From positions 1 through 64,000 of the forward strand of contig JAMAHW010000052.1 of NCBI GenBank assembly GCA_023627715.1: a stretch of DNA of 64,000 bases, written 5' to 3'. The stretch is from Periconia sp. R9002 (Eukaryota; Ascomycota; Dothideomycetes; Pleosporales; Periconiaceae). This document shows, in pieces, positions 22,260 to 34,532 of this stretch; positions within the stretch are counted from its first letter, which is position 1, and the number at the start of each line of letters is the position of its first letter. Under the pieces are notes generated by a model that saw only the letters and a list, made by a program, of their open reading frames with translations, ran no database searches and was not told where the DNA came from. A program made the translations under genes and the position numbers.

Positions 22260-24275
22260 GGTATGGTGTGTGTTGTTCACGCCCAAATGGGAGAAGAAGC
22301 CTGGGGAACAGTATGGCTCTAGTCTAGTGCAGAGTTGAAGTGGATTGTAGAAGGGAATTTCTTTGCGTTTTATCTGGATACACATAGTTCGGTTGGAGAT
22401 TGAATTCAATACAACTAGAGTTTGGAGAATCTCGTAATGCGCTCTTACGCAGACCTTTTCCCTATGCTAGTCTTCTAGTTACTGCATGAGGAACTGCTTA
22501 AGCCAGTTCGAATTTCTCATCTGCAGGCGCGTAGAATAGATTGGCGAGCTGTCTTGTAAGTACCATTATCTGTATCTAAAAGTGCTCTTCAATTTTGGAT
22601 AATGTTACCGTACGATCCTCGTCGGGAACTAGTGCCTAGTAGAAGAAGAGAATCCAGGGCCGGACGAGCTATCTTTTTCAAGAGGTTAATGGGGAGCTGA
22701 CGATGCTGAATCAGTTTGCATGGCTCGCCGTGAAGGCCAAAAAAAGGGGCAGGTCGCTCCACTTTCACAAAAGGTCAATATGCCCTTACGGCGTCTCTAT
22801 CCTCGCCCACGTTTGTCGACGCTGCTTGCCCATTGGGCATTTTTCCGAACAAAAATTAGTATTCTAGCAAGGACAAAAACACCAAGCTCAATTTTCCTAA
22901 ATCTGACTGCCGAAAAAAAGTTGCGTAGACTAATATATCAAGCGTTTTTGGCGTTTTGGAATGGTAGTGCTGGGGTGCTCCAGATGGATGATGTGGCTGT
23001 GAATTCTCGATCTGAGTCGCGCGTGGTCCTAAAACTGTTGCTGCGGAAGAGTGTGGTGATTGGTACGGGCCCTCCACCATCGTACTAAAGCCATGCTGGC
23101 GAGCCATGGGATCCTCCATGAACTATCGTGGTGGTCGAAGAGAAATGGTGTGTACGGAGTCATCTTATATCATCGTTGTGCGGTGAATTGAAGCTGTAGG
23201 GGGACGGAGGTTGGTACTGATGGAGGAACAACGGTGTGTTCATGTTGGTTGACTATGTAGCTTTGGGTTCGCAGTGTTTGTGGGGCAATGGTAGGTAAAT
23301 AACCTTTTGGAGATCGATGCCATATTAGCACTAATCGAATATACATGCTTATAGAAAGTGGACGTTCGCTAGAGACCTTGTAGCCTAGGAGGATATCAAC
23401 GTCGTCGAGCATTCCTTTTGGCCCTACATAAAAAATAATTCTGTGCGTCTTGTCGGAGTTGGGTTTACGCCAAGTAAGCTGTGCAAGGTGTGACACTTGT
23501 ACCGGCCTTAAATTTGGCAAATAAACTCGGAATACACTGGTCGGAGAAAGATTGCTTTCCGGTTTTCATGCTTCGATAACATTGTCACTGATCATGCTAT
23601 GTTCAATCGGCGCGTTTCTTTTACGCACTAAATTCTCTTTAACACGAGAAGAAAGCCTAATAATCACGATTTATTCTCATAAAGCAGCATCGTTAGTAAA
23701 TGAGTATGTTGTTACGGAGGAGGCTGTTGTAGGAGGACTGAGGGATTTCATTAGACTTGGGGCGGAAATGGTACGTGATTGATGTTTATGAAACTTCTTA
23801 TTTTATAGATAGTGCTATTGGCTGACGGGACTATGTAGATTTGTAAGTCTGTAGCTGTTTACTCACTCATATGATGTTAATTACTTACATTATGGGAGTT
23901 GGCTGGGTATGGAACTTGGGGTTGACAGCTAGCTCTCTTTATTCTGACCACTGTTTAACAGCATGTAGAAGATATGTGAAAAGGCTGTTCGTCAGTGTCT
24001 TAAAGTAAAAAGTGCGGTTAACACGCTTTTTTGATTCCAGCCAAGCCCAGTAATGTGTATAGTTCTAAGTTAGGCCTTGCTACTGTGTACTATTCAAAGT
24101 GTCCTTCTTTCACACCGAATACTAGAATTCAACCAAGTATTACCCCGCCTACTTGTCTAGCAAAGTTATGGTGACATTTACGATAGGCGGAAGGTAACCT
24201 GACGTCGGGGAGAGGGAAGCTGTCTTCTGCGGGAAATTGCGATAGGAAAACTGTATATAGTATATAAGGAAACCT
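22260..24275. other. AT-rich gene-free region
   Basis: About 2 kb without a credible coding frame; the frames present are short and lack motifs. It could hold degraded repeat DNA, but no repeat boundary was recognised. Confidence 0.4.
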
Positions 24276-27200
24276 TCAACTGCCGCTGATGTTGCTACTT
24301 TTAACAACATCATTCTTTTCGTCCGTCAGCTTTTGCGCTTCGATATCCCCATTCCGATTTAGTTCTTCTGATTTCTTGCTAGGGTTCACGAGACCTCTCG
24401 ATCGTTCACGGAGCCAGCTGAACCCTGAGCGTTTCTTAGCCTCCGACGGGAGCGCGCCCGACATAGTAGGATGCTCGCTTCCGGTCGTATTTGCCGATTT
24501 CCCCTCTTTATCTGCCTGAGGGTCCGCCTTCGGGCCCGCGTTGGGGTCAGTTGAGGGCTTTTTGCTCCTCGAGCGGGCCCTGACGTGCAAGGACATGGTG
24601 AGCCTCGCGACGGCAGCTTGGAGGCGGACCCGAATTGTTCTCCGTAAGAGTCCGAAATACTCTGTGGCGATTCGGATCGTCGGGTTGATCAAAAAGGCCA
24701 GGATCAAGGACAGCAATAGAATGCCGAAGGTGACGGGGACTAGCAATGTCAGCAGCGGATAAGAGACGGCCAGGGAGGGCCACGACAGGGTTAGGCTTAC
24801 ACATGATTCTCCAGATATAGTCGATGGAATGGATGGTCGTACCGTTGATTTCCACCGCATTCATACTGAAAACAGCGGCGATGAAGGACAAGGGCAGCTG
24901 TGCAGGTTGTCAGAAATCGGAAAGTACAGTATGTCCATACTAGTTGAGACGCTTACAAAGATGATTGTGATTATCGTGAAGACCATTATGGTGAGGCCTT
25001 GCTGAGACGTATCTTCAGCCTGCTGCACGCTTGCCTGTTTCTGCTTCAGATCTAAAAGGTCACGCAGCTGTATTTGATGCAATTAGCTAGTATCATTCGA
25101 GATGAGACACGCGGAATGCATACTGCTTGGTAGACTCGCTCTGACTCCTTTGTCAACTCATCGACGGCTTCAATCCGATCAACTATGTTATCCTTGAGCG
25201 AAGTACCTCTCGAAATATCAATAAAGGCCGAGGATGCTGCAAGGCTGTAGGCGAGCTTTTTCTGCTGCTCATAGATCCTTCTCATACAGTTGAGCTCATC
25301 CATGATATCTTTGATCTCTCTCATGTACTCGGTCTCCAGGGTAATATCAACTAGGCTGCGACGGTTCGATGGGCCGTCGCGGATTCCTGTTCCAAATGCA
25401 ACTGCTTCTGGCCGTTCATCATTGTTATGTGCATCGCTCGTGTCTGTGCCAATTTCCTCATTTTCCTTTGTTGCATCCTTCTCTGAAGCCCCCTTTTCGA
25501 CTTTCCCTTTCAGAGTTTTTTCTTCTTCCTTTGATTGAGCATCCTTTTGGCGTCCAACTACATGGTCTTCTTTGAGCTTGTCATCTTTCTTCTCCCCGTC
25601 CTTTTTGAACAACTTGGCTATCCAGGTCCTTTGATCGTCACCTGTTTTGGGATCCGAAGGTGAGCACTTCGGACATGATCTCATGTGGTCATCGTACGCC
25701 TTTAACAGGTTGTCTGGAGGGCTGTGGGGCACCCGGGGATAGTGATTTTGCACTTTCACGGTCCGTCTGGAATCATCACAGAATTCGCTGAATGCCTTGA
25801 CTGAATTGTTTGCCTGAAGGAAGATAATTAGCCAGTACCCTATATATAGATTGCCATCCGACAAACGCCTACAAGTCTTGCAATTGCCATGGCAAAGAAA
25901 TCCAGAACGTTTGACAGGTCGTCCTCTTCTCCAGGCTCAGGGAAGAACACCCCGGAGCATTTGTCTGCAATTAAAATAGCCAATTCAAGCGCTGAAGCGA
26001 CGCGTTCGGCATTGTTCGCTATGGCTTCCTTAATTCGCTGTTGCACATCCGTTTTGTCCGCTTTGGATTCAGAACCCCATCTTCGTGGGAAAGCGGTCAC
26101 AACAGTATCTGACAGGGGTCAGTGCGTGTTTAGGAACAAGTCGTGAGGTAATTTGAAATGATGGAGCATACTGTTGTCGATCACCCAGAGCCACAGCTGA
26201 TCCACCATGACGAGACGGGGATCTTTAAGTTCTAGCTCATCCGCAGTATATCTGTAGACTACCTGATCGCTATCGCGTATTCGGATCTCGACGTCCTCCA
26301 ACGTGTGATAGTAGGACCTATCCAATGTTCTTCGGACATGAAGAGCTTGCCGTCTGGAGCGGTCTGGATGTTTCGAGTCTTGGATGCGTGAATCGTGATA
26401 GTCGAGGTAGGAGCGGATGAGGTGTTCTTCTATCTCTGACCTCTTGATATCTTCATAAACGTTCTGTTCCTGCTTGGCCTTGCCCTTTGATTTTGTTGTC
26501 TTATCATGTCTGTTCTCATATTTCTTCTTCATTTCGTAGAGTGTCTGCTGTCTCTTCCACTTTTCTGGTGTATACGGGGTGCTGAGTTCATCAGTCGGCC
26601 TGAATCTCGTAGCGTTCATACTGTGCCAGACTTTGTCAAGGTAGGCTTCTCTCGAAGAATGAGCGGAGAATGTTTCCCAGTGTAGATAAGGCATCTTGAG
26701 CGCTGGTTTCAGTATTTTTCGAACAAATAGCATGATAATACGATGAAACGTACAAAAAGAACGGCATCCGACGATTCCTCAGACTTGGACTGGGCCGACG
26801 ATGTCTCAGACTTGGATTGGGTCGCTATAGGAGTAATGAGCCAAAGTGCCTATAGTTCCTACGGGATGGCCAAACAACCTTTAGACACAAGGGAAAACAA
26901 CGGCTTCATAAATCTAGCCGCTGGTGATCGCTCCAAATTCTCGTATTGCCGGAAATTCCACCGTTGGGGCGCCAGAAGATTTTGAGCAAGCATATCCCGC
27001 TGAGAGACTAAATCGGGGAGTTCACTGTGCTCCCCAAGCAGCCTACGTATTTTTTTCTCCAGCCTTGGACGCGAGGACTCAGCCTCGAGTTTCTCCAACC
27101 AAATCCGAGGGATCAGTTTCTTGAGCTTTGTTAGCTGGTGGGATGCTTCGCTCTCAACAACGTCGTACCTCTACCCATTCCATGTTATTCGCCGGGAGGT

Positions 27201-27658
27201 GGATCCAGCGAAAGTCAGGGTTCAAAGAGGGAGGGTCCAACCCTTTCATTATTCCAGACGGACCCCCATCATCATCTCTCAGCAGCTGGAAAATTGACGT
27301 GGATTCGACAGTATCCAGTTCGTCAGAAAATCGATGTGTCGCACCTTCTGCATGGAAATCAAGGATAAAGACTTCAACATATTGCTCGAACGCTTTAGGA
27401 TCAGTCTTATATACTGTATCGTAGGTTTTAATAAGGTCGGCATCTTCTCTTCGTATTATGCCCTCCGGAGAAAGCAAATTGCTTGGCCCTGCATCGTCGT
27501 GTGGACTCGTAGGCGTCTCGAAGAATCTTTTGGGTCCTATGAAGCTCACGAATAGTCAGCCAAGCCAGACAGTCCCTTGAAGGGAAAAACGCACGTGCAG
27601 GAGTCTCTCTTCCTGGAACGTCTTTCGGTATGCTTTTCTGCTGAGGATTTGACGCCAT
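24276..27658 (-). CDS. Fungal CorA-like divalent-cation transporter
   Basis: Ten exons reconstructed: 27658-27595, 27536-27169, 27119-26879, 26824-26754, 26694-26172, 26108-25873, 25813-25124, 25067-24957, 24897-24801 and 24739-24276. All introns are 49-63 bp and the total is 954 residues. Most joints are set by phase and GT/AG sites; the 26879/26824 joint is the least certain because its donor is GTTGTT. Family landmarks are RWIHLPANNMEWVE, MPYLHWETF, DQLWLWVIDN, TVVTAFPRRWG, a coiled region ending LRDLLDLKQKQASVQQAED, and two membrane helices near the C terminus. Between the helices the CorA GMN loop is changed to SMN (FSMNAVEI). CorA proteins carry Mg2+, Co2+ or Zn2+; this large fungal branch is poorly characterised. 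A Ser/Lys linker before MPYLHWE contains a tandem SKSE duplication. Confidence 0.8.
26768..26820 (-). repeat. 26-bp imperfect tandem duplication in CorA-like gene
   Basis: Two adjacent units, each with CCAAGTCTGAG followed by ATCGTCGG-type sequence, lie inside the small fourth exon. They encode QSKSETSSA and QSKSEESSD. Confidence 0.7.
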
Positions 27659-29573
27659 CGGCTAATGGTATGGGTTCTAAGACAAAGGATGGTTTGGGGA
27701 AATATTAGGCAGGTGTAGTCTGGTAGAAAAAGGTGCGATTCGCTGGCCTCCACAGAGCCATGATTCCTCACGCTTTTATGGATACCTTTCCCCTGCTGTA
27801 TTGCCGGGATTGACATGATTCTGGCCTATGGCAGCTATCTACGTAGCGGTGCAGTTAGCCTTGGCCTCCATCTGCAACTCTTCCCCAATTGGGGCTGGAA
27901 TAATCAAATATCGGCCATAAAGTGGCCGGGGTGGCGTCCATCATTTTGCCAATAGCTGCTACGCTTAGCGCTGAAGAAGTCGTACGTAAAAGCTTTGTAA
28001 CGAGGCAGAAAGTGAGGTGGGGGAGGCTGGATCTAAGATGCGCCCTCATCGAGATTTCCTTTCGTTTGGAAAAGACGCTTTTCCCCTTTGAGTTGACCGG
28101 TGCGACACAATCGTGAGGTGTAAGGCATACTTACTAATGGTCTGCCTTTCAGCTGCCTCGTTTTGGAGACTTGCCTGAGCTTTTTTTTGTTTTCTTTTGC
28201 TGTTGCTCGGCTAAAGTCAGCATGTCAGCTTTTGAAAAAGCTTTGTAGTATAGGTGGGCCACCTGAATTTTTAAAATCTAGTCGAGGGCATTTCATGAAC
28301 GTTTCCAGATATAGGAAGTCTGTATTGGAGATTTTTTATGACTATTAAATATCCTAAAACAACAAAAAAGGACGTATGTACAAAGATTCTTCGGCAGTAG
28401 CCACAGCCATGTGAGATCCAGGGCATGCTTCATCAGGCAGTGCATTGCTTGAACTCACTCGTACGCAAAATCCAGGCGCCGGAGCGAACTTACCCCGTTT
28501 TTATGTAATCAATGAAAGAAACTTCCCGTTCGAGACAGATTCCGGCTGGCGGATGCGGATCCTGACACCGGCATGAACTTGCGTGATTGCAGCGATTGCG
28601 ACCCCCGCACGACTGTCTGCCGGTTCAGCTCTCCAGACAATCTTGTTGGCGCGATTGGATACGAACACTGCGGAACAAGCTTGGGCTGCTTACATGAATG
28701 CACGTCGCTTCTTGATAACATTTGAGCTTATGAGGGGTTGGTTATTTGCCAATTCGCATGAAAGATGCTCAAGTGCTCATCACCGGATTGCGGTTTCTAT
28801 GATAACCCCCACTTCATCGATGCTGTGTCCCGAATTGATTCGCCCCGAGAATTTAATTGAATGATATATGTGATCTTTTGATCTGACAGAGAAACGCAAG
28901 AACATCATCTTATTCCCTCCCCCATCTTTGTCAAATACTGCGTCCCGAAAGCAAAACGCCATGATAAGAGAAGCTCCCTGATATTGTGATACTTAGTTTG
29001 ACCATGATAGGCCGAATCCTTGTATCCCTTTCAGCCGTCCAAGCCAGAACCCAGCTTGTTGAACAAGCTTTGAGGATCCCTGCAGAACATGTACGAAGAT
29101 GTCATGTTGTGCGTCTGAATAGAGGAAAAATCTTGATAGGGAATGCCGGGTAGAAAATGGGAGAGCTGGATGCGGGATGGGAGACGAGAGGTTAGGATGG
29201 AACATCAGACGGAAGACAAGATGGAAGTAAATCACTTTGCGGCAATTTACTACTTCAATAGTTGTACACATGCTTTGAAACATATCCATGCTAATTGAGC
29301 GAAAAGCTACATATGAAAGAAAAAAAACATGACTGACCTCACGCCGAATAGGGTTGCGCTACATCAACGTGGGAACGGTGATGAGCTTATTCAACCATGT
29401 TTGCATATAACGTATATTAAAAGAAACGGCTTGTAACATGCAAATGCTTGTCCATCCCAAAACATCGTTCTCTACCCACTGTCGGCTGCTATTCCTGGAC
29501 TACAATGTTTGTGGTCGCGCAATAATGGTATAGGAACTTTCCTCATCTTAGGACAGGCGGAGCCATACGGATC
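27659..29573. other. Gene-free region
   Basis: The promoter side of the CorA-like gene, then about 1.8 kb without a supported gene. It is AT-rich between about 28150 and 28400. Short frames lack motifs. Confidence 0.4.
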
Positions 29574-30300
29574 TCAACCAAACACCTCGACGCAAACCTT
29601 CTTGTGGATTTCCTAGTGCTTCTTCTGGCATCTGCGGGTGCAGTACTTCCGGTCGTTGCACGTGGAGCAGGCAAGCAGACCCCTACCACGGTAGCCACTC
29701 GTAACTCCACAGGCTCCGCATTCATCGGGCCTGTTGCGCTTATCGCGAAGCTCCTGGACCATGCCTTCTGCGTCGAAATAAATCACCTCGGGGTAGAATG
29801 GGCCCTTGGGCGTGAAGACAAAATAGACATTCAAACTAGGAGAAGGAACGTCAAGATCATCGTCCTCCATCCCGTCCGAGTTCGCGGTGTCCAAGAAGTC
29901 TTTGGATTCAAAACATATGGTACACCATTCTGGTAAGGCTCTAGACTAAAAAGAGCTTTCTGCATCTGCAAGAAGCCGCCTGGGAATAGATCGGCTTCAG
30001 GGTAGACCTTCTTCAACAAGGAGAGAAAAGAGTCAGGGAGCCGGCACCCGAGCGTCATAGCACAGGCAGCAATCAACACACATAGTAGCTCGGGCTGAAG
30101 TTGTACCTGCCGGGGGGCAAGTCGGCGAGCATCTTCTCCTCGTGGGACGTGATCAAGTCATCGAGGGGCCCGGAGTCGAGATACTTGCGGATACATTCAC
30201 TGCTACTCCGAAGTAAATGTAAATGCGCGTACTCGATAGACTCGGCTCTAGGTACACAACAAGCATGGACTGTGAAATTGAGAACACGATAAATTTGCAC
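29574..30300 (-). pseudogene. Broken MYND zinc-finger gene remnant
   Basis: The minus strand reads as two exons, from about 30300 to 30082 and from 29945 to 29574, joined in phase by GTGTGT and CTTTTTAG. The C-terminal part is a MYND finger: CGAC, then CSTC, KYC, RRCQ, H and C in the right spacing. At the position of the invariant tryptophan (29615-29613) stands TAG; after it the frame resumes with EIHKKVCVEVFG to a TGA at 29574. The 5' end has no in-frame ATG before a stop, and only about 60 bases separate it from the sulfite-oxidase-like gene. I read this as a truncated, inactivated gene. Other possibilities are a start at the inner ATG (MLADLPPG), stop read-through, or an undetected upstream exon. 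Confidence 0.65.
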
Positions 30301-30359
30301 AAACTACGTAGCAGCAATAACTATAGCAAATCCGCATAAGCGGGCACTGTAAAAATTCA

Positions 30360-32118
30360 CTATTCCTTTGCGTCACGGGGGTCATGTGTCTCCCAGAACT
30401 TGCCGTAGTCTTCCCAAGACTGGGACGGGAACTGGAGAGGGACAGTAATGGGGCCGAAAGGAATGCCTTTCTCCTCAAACTCGGCCAGGCGTGCCTTGGT
30501 CAGAGGTCTGGATTTGTTCACACTGTAGACCTGGATGCGATGGCACGATTGAGTGACGTGTAGACCCCAGTTCCAAGAGGTGCGCACATCAGGGGGCTGC
30601 GTGTTGAGAGAGTTGTCCCAGCAGCGAACGACAATCTCGACCCAACCTTCTACATCGCATGGGAGGTCATACTCCCAGGTACGCCAGCACCACTTGCGCT
30701 TCGGGGACAGGTTCTCGAGTGGAACAGTGTACCAGTTGAAGCCACCGTCCATGGATAGCTCGACACGCTCTGGCCACCTGCCACCACCAGAGTATGCCCA
30801 GCCCTTGCAACGAATGCGACCGTTGTGAATCACGACCTGTTTGGTCCAGGGTGACATGATGGCAGAGCTGACGGGCATTTCCTGGATTTGAATGCCGTCC
30901 GTCATTCTCAAGTTGTGCTTGCCAACCTGCTGGGGGAAATACAGGTATTCTTTGCTCTGAACAGGAGCCCAGGAGGGATGATTGATGGCCTTGATGCGAT
31001 AGAGCCACTTCACACTCCTTGCCCCGATATAGCCCATGACGACAACACGAAGTGGGTAGCCATGGATCCTAGGCAGTGGCTCTCCGTTCATCTCCCAGCA
31101 AAGCAGCACTTCGTTAGCTTTGACCTTATCCCAGGGAACGCTAACTAGGTAGTTCATGACCTGGTTATCCTTGAAATAGGTTTCAGCTCCATAGAACTCG
31201 AGATGCCCAGCACCATCAACCAAACCTCCGCAGGCTTTGATGACCTTCTTCAGACTGACGCCCACGTACTTGGCTGTACCAATAGCACCCTCCGCCCATG
31301 GCGCCTGAGGAACCTCGTCTCCCTGGCCGGGATATAGCGAGATCTGCTCAATGCGCCGGGTGCCAGAGCACTGGATCGTCACCATGGTCTCCACTCGAGG
31401 AAATCTCTTCTCATCCATAAGGTCATCAAGAGTGAAGGACTGAGGGTTCTTGACGCCTCCGTCGACGAGAAAACTGAAATCCTCCTTGTCGATTATGGGG
31501 ATACCTCCATGATTTCTGACGAAGTGGAGATCATTTGGCGTGACTGGCTTGGCAGTGACCAGGCGTTTGGGCGGCTCCCCATTGTAAGGGAATTGTAGCA
31601 AGTGAAGCATATCTGGGTGCTTCTCCTTCAGTACAATCTCCCAAGAGTCTTCCGGCACGGTGGTCAATTCACCACCCACGGCATGATGCCACATCTTCCA
31701 GTTGGTTCCTGGAAGCACAGGATTCGTGCCTGGGATGGGGCGGAGCTGGTATTCGGGGTTGGGCAGAAACGTCTGCGAAGTCAAGATCTTGTGGGCAAGT
31801 TCTTTCTTCTCGGGATAGTTCTCCCATTCAACGTACCTGTGCAAGATGAGTGTTTGGCTACCCCGGAATAAGCGCGCAGGAAGTCACCTACCCCTTCCAT
31901 CCTTTGCGTTCACGAGTGAACAACTTGTCCGTGTCACCAATGGCCTTGATGGCTTCTTCATCTTTGGTCGGCTCAGGAAAGACTTGCGGCTGAAGCTCAA
32001 CGGTCTCAGTCCCGGTCATGTCCAGGACCGGGAGCACTGCTCCTGACATGCCCTGCTCAATCTTCCATTCATCAGGACGATTGGTAGTCGTCTCATGTGG
32101 TTTGAAGTCTACTGTCAT
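30360..32118 (-). CDS. Sulfite-oxidase-like molybdopterin enzyme
   Basis: Two exons, 32118-31892 and 31836-30360, giving 567 residues. The 55-bp intron (GTAGGT donor, GCACAG acceptor) splits a Gly codon. The protein has the sulfite oxidase/nitrate reductase molybdopterin fold. RNHGGIP comes first, then VTIQCSGTRR, whose Cys is the expected molybdenum ligand. GEPLPRIHGYPLRVV and GYIGARSVKWL follow, and the C-terminal dimerisation domain begins near GRIRCKGWAYSGGG. There is no cytochrome b5 or FAD domain, so this is a minimal plant-type sulfite-oxidase architecture, not a nitrate reductase. No obvious mitochondrial or peroxisomal signal is seen. It faces the DyP-type peroxidase across an 869-bp gap. 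Substrate is assumed to be sulfite from family knowledge only. Confidence 0.88.
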
Positions 32119-32987
32119 GTTTAATGATTGATGCGAGAGAAGTGGTTGAATCAATTGAAAGTAGAATTGTTCATTTCACGCGGGCACCACGGCAGTACAT
32201 AACCCTTCTTTGTGCCACTATCAGAAGGGAGGGGCAAAGACAAAAGGCCGAGTTCACTGACGTTTTCATGCATTAGTCTCTGAGTGCACTGCATGCTTAG
32301 GAACGTTGGAATGCCTGTAGCATTGCGATTGAGCATATCCAATACAGGTTTCCCACTGGCTGGTTGTGGCGGGATTCTTTGCGACTCATCCTATTGGGCA
32401 CTGAGCTGTAGAGGAGGTTCAGATGGTTCGATATCGACTGTATTGTATGCATGTAATCTAGCCGCTAGCCCCAATGCCATATGTCCTGATGGGGAAGGAA
32501 GCCCGAATCCACACGTGATTTGATTATTCAGGCATGCCAAGCGACACCCTGAATCCTGTGCGCCTCAATACCTCCAGCTATCTCTCAATCGTGGCGGACC
32601 TGACAACATCTTGAGGGTAGCGCGTGCCTTTTGGAATAGGAATAACACGTAGGAATATGATAGATTTACGAATTTTCTCCAGCAAGTTAAAAATCGTGCA
32701 CGCTAGGCCTTTGTTCCGCAAACCAGGAAGCGTATATGTGCGTCTGGTCAGTCAGCATGGCTAAGCATGTCTAATCACGCTGGCCCAATCTAGTGATTGG
32801 TCCGATATTTGGCTATTTGCACCAACATAATGTTTGACTGCTAAGTCACGTTTCCAAACGGTCCCGCACGTCTTATGTATCAATGATGCATTAGCCCGAA
32901 CCTTAACGTACCCTCATCTATGTAGACAACGTCTACCAAAATGATCGTCGTTTCCCACTTTTCGCTTAACTGACAGCTCAATCTCAC
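32119..32987. promoter_or_regulatory. Shared upstream region of divergent redox genes
   Basis: An 869-bp gap between the divergent starts of the sulfite-oxidase-like gene (minus) and the DyP-type peroxidase gene (plus). No coding frame is supported. Shared regulation is possible but no specific site was identified. Confidence 0.4.
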
Positions 32988-33950
32988 ATGATGAGTATGC
33001 GTGCTATAGCCTCACACCAGGCTGTCGACGCGCCGTTAACAAGATGCGCAACATTCCTAACACTAAAGGCGAAGCCAGGCCACAGCGCACTCGCAACCAT
33101 CCGCTCAACCCTAGCCAGCGTAGGGGATCTTACCAAGAATATTGCCATCCGCGACATCAAATCCAATCTCACATGTACCGTCGGCATCGGCAGTGATTTC
33201 TGGGACCGCCTTTCCGAAGCAAAACGCCCAAAAGAATTACGACCCCTTCCCATTTTCAAAGGCCAAGTCCACGCAACTGTCTCTACTCTTGGAGACCTGC
33301 TCTTCCACATCCGCTCCGAAAGACGAGACCTCTGCTTTGAGCTCGAACGCCAGATCATGGTAACCTTCAAGGGCTCTGTCGAGCTCGTAGATTCCACCGT
33401 TGGCTTCCGTTACTTCGACGCCCGCGACCTGCTCGGGTTCGTCGACGGCACGGCTAACCCCGTCGGCCCAGCCGTCTACCCCGCAGCTGTCATTTCCCAG
33501 GAGCTGGACACGGAAGCGGCTGGTGGAAGCTATGTAGTTGTGCAAAAGTACCTCCACGATGTCGAGGCCTGGAATAAGCTGCGGGTCGAGGATCAAGAAG
33601 CCATCATCGGCCGCACCAAGAGCGACAATATGGAGCTTGAGGATGCCGCGGATGGCGAACAGGCAGCACACAAGACGCTCGCTACGATTACTGATGACGA
33701 AGGCAATGAGCAGGATATTGTTCGCGATAACATGCCCTTTGGATCTCCTGCTTCAGGCGAGTTCGGCACGTACTTCATCGGGTACTCGTCAAAACTTTGG
33801 GTCACTGAGAAGATGTTGGAACGCATGTTTGTTGGGTTTCCTCCTGGAAAACATGACCGTATTCTCGACTACTCGCGCCCTGTAACAGGCAGCACGTTTT
33901 TTGCGCCTTCGGCTGAGTTTCTGGAAAGTCTGGACGACGTCGAAGATTAG
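32988..33950 (+). CDS. DyP-type heme peroxidase
   Basis: A 320-residue single-exon protein of the dye-decolorizing peroxidase family, which oxidises bulky substrates with hydrogen peroxide. The family signature GXXDG appears as GFVDG with the distal Asp at residue 153. A likely proximal heme ligand is His228 in AAHKTLA, followed by IVRDNMPFGSP and the C-terminal block FIGYSSKLWVTEKMLERMF. The length and lack of a signal peptide match the shorter intracellular (YfeX-like) class better than secreted basidiomycete enzymes. It is intron-free, unlike most neighbours. It lies divergent to the molybdoenzyme at 30360-32118. The exact heme-ligand assignment is inference. Confidence 0.88.
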   Translation: MMSMRAIASHQAVDAPLTRCATFLTLKAKPGHSALATIRSTLASVGDLTKNIAIRDIKSNLTCTVGIGSDFWDRLSEAKRPKELRPLPIFKGQVHATVSTLGDLLFHIRSERRDLCFELERQIMVTFKGSVELVDSTVGFRYFDARDLLGFVDGTANPVGPAVYPAAVISQELDTEAAGGSYVVVQKYLHDVEAWNKLRVEDQEAIIGRTKSDNMELEDAADGEQAAHKTLATITDDEGNEQDIVRDNMPFGSPASGEFGTYFIGYSSKLWVTEKMLERMFVGFPPGKHDRILDYSRPVTGSTFFAPSAEFLESLDDVED

Positions 33951-34532
33951 AGGTTGCTTCGTAGAGTGCGTAGTTCACATAATGCTGCGAGCTTCTTATA
34001 TAGACCTAGAATGCTTATTTTCCACTATTTGTCGGTCAACTGTGGCCTCACTATCGCAAATGTTGCAATATGCCGAGCTGGGATAATGCCGCGTGGAACA
34101 CTTCACTACTTAACAACATTTCGATCCAGAGGACGGAACGGAGGGACGCTAGCTAGACAATTGCTTTGTCAGCGCACGGCACACATATGGTATTGATATG
34201 GTATGTATTGATGGATATGACTATCTGTGGATCTGACTATGTGCCTAAAGTGTTGGTGATAGGATGCGTCCGAGTGCGTCTAGGGAAATGTGGGGTAATC
34301 TGGCCGCTGCTGCCTAAATTTCCCGTGACGCCACGGGCGGAGCATGCCGTATATAACCTGTCCTTTAGCAACCAAATCGCCCTTCTCTTGCACAATACTA
34401 GAGCCTGCGCTCCAAAATTTAGATATTTATCAGCACTATTTTCCAAAACAAACCCACTTGGTATGCTCTAAACTTTGCCAGCCTTGCGACTACCTGGTCG
34501 TACCTTTGGATCCTGCTCGACTTTCATAGACT
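33951..34532. other. Spacer upstream of HET gene
   Basis: The 3' end of the peroxidase gene and the promoter of the HET gene starting at 34533. No coding frame is supported. Confidence 0.4.

Noticed and set aside
22260..24275. RIP-mutated transposon
   Set aside because: The region is AT-rich but no transposase remnant, terminal repeat or clear dinucleotide bias could be established by eye.
26743..26985. Plus-strand frame with repeated SDLDW
   Set aside because: It is antisense to exons 3 and 4 of the CorA-like gene; the repeat is the reverse of the SKSE-coding duplication.
27120..27168. A 34-bp intron ending at CACCAG in the CorA-like gene
   Set aside because: Too short for a fungal intron. 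Moving the acceptor to CTCAAG gives 49 bp with an ideal CTAAC branch point and keeps phase.
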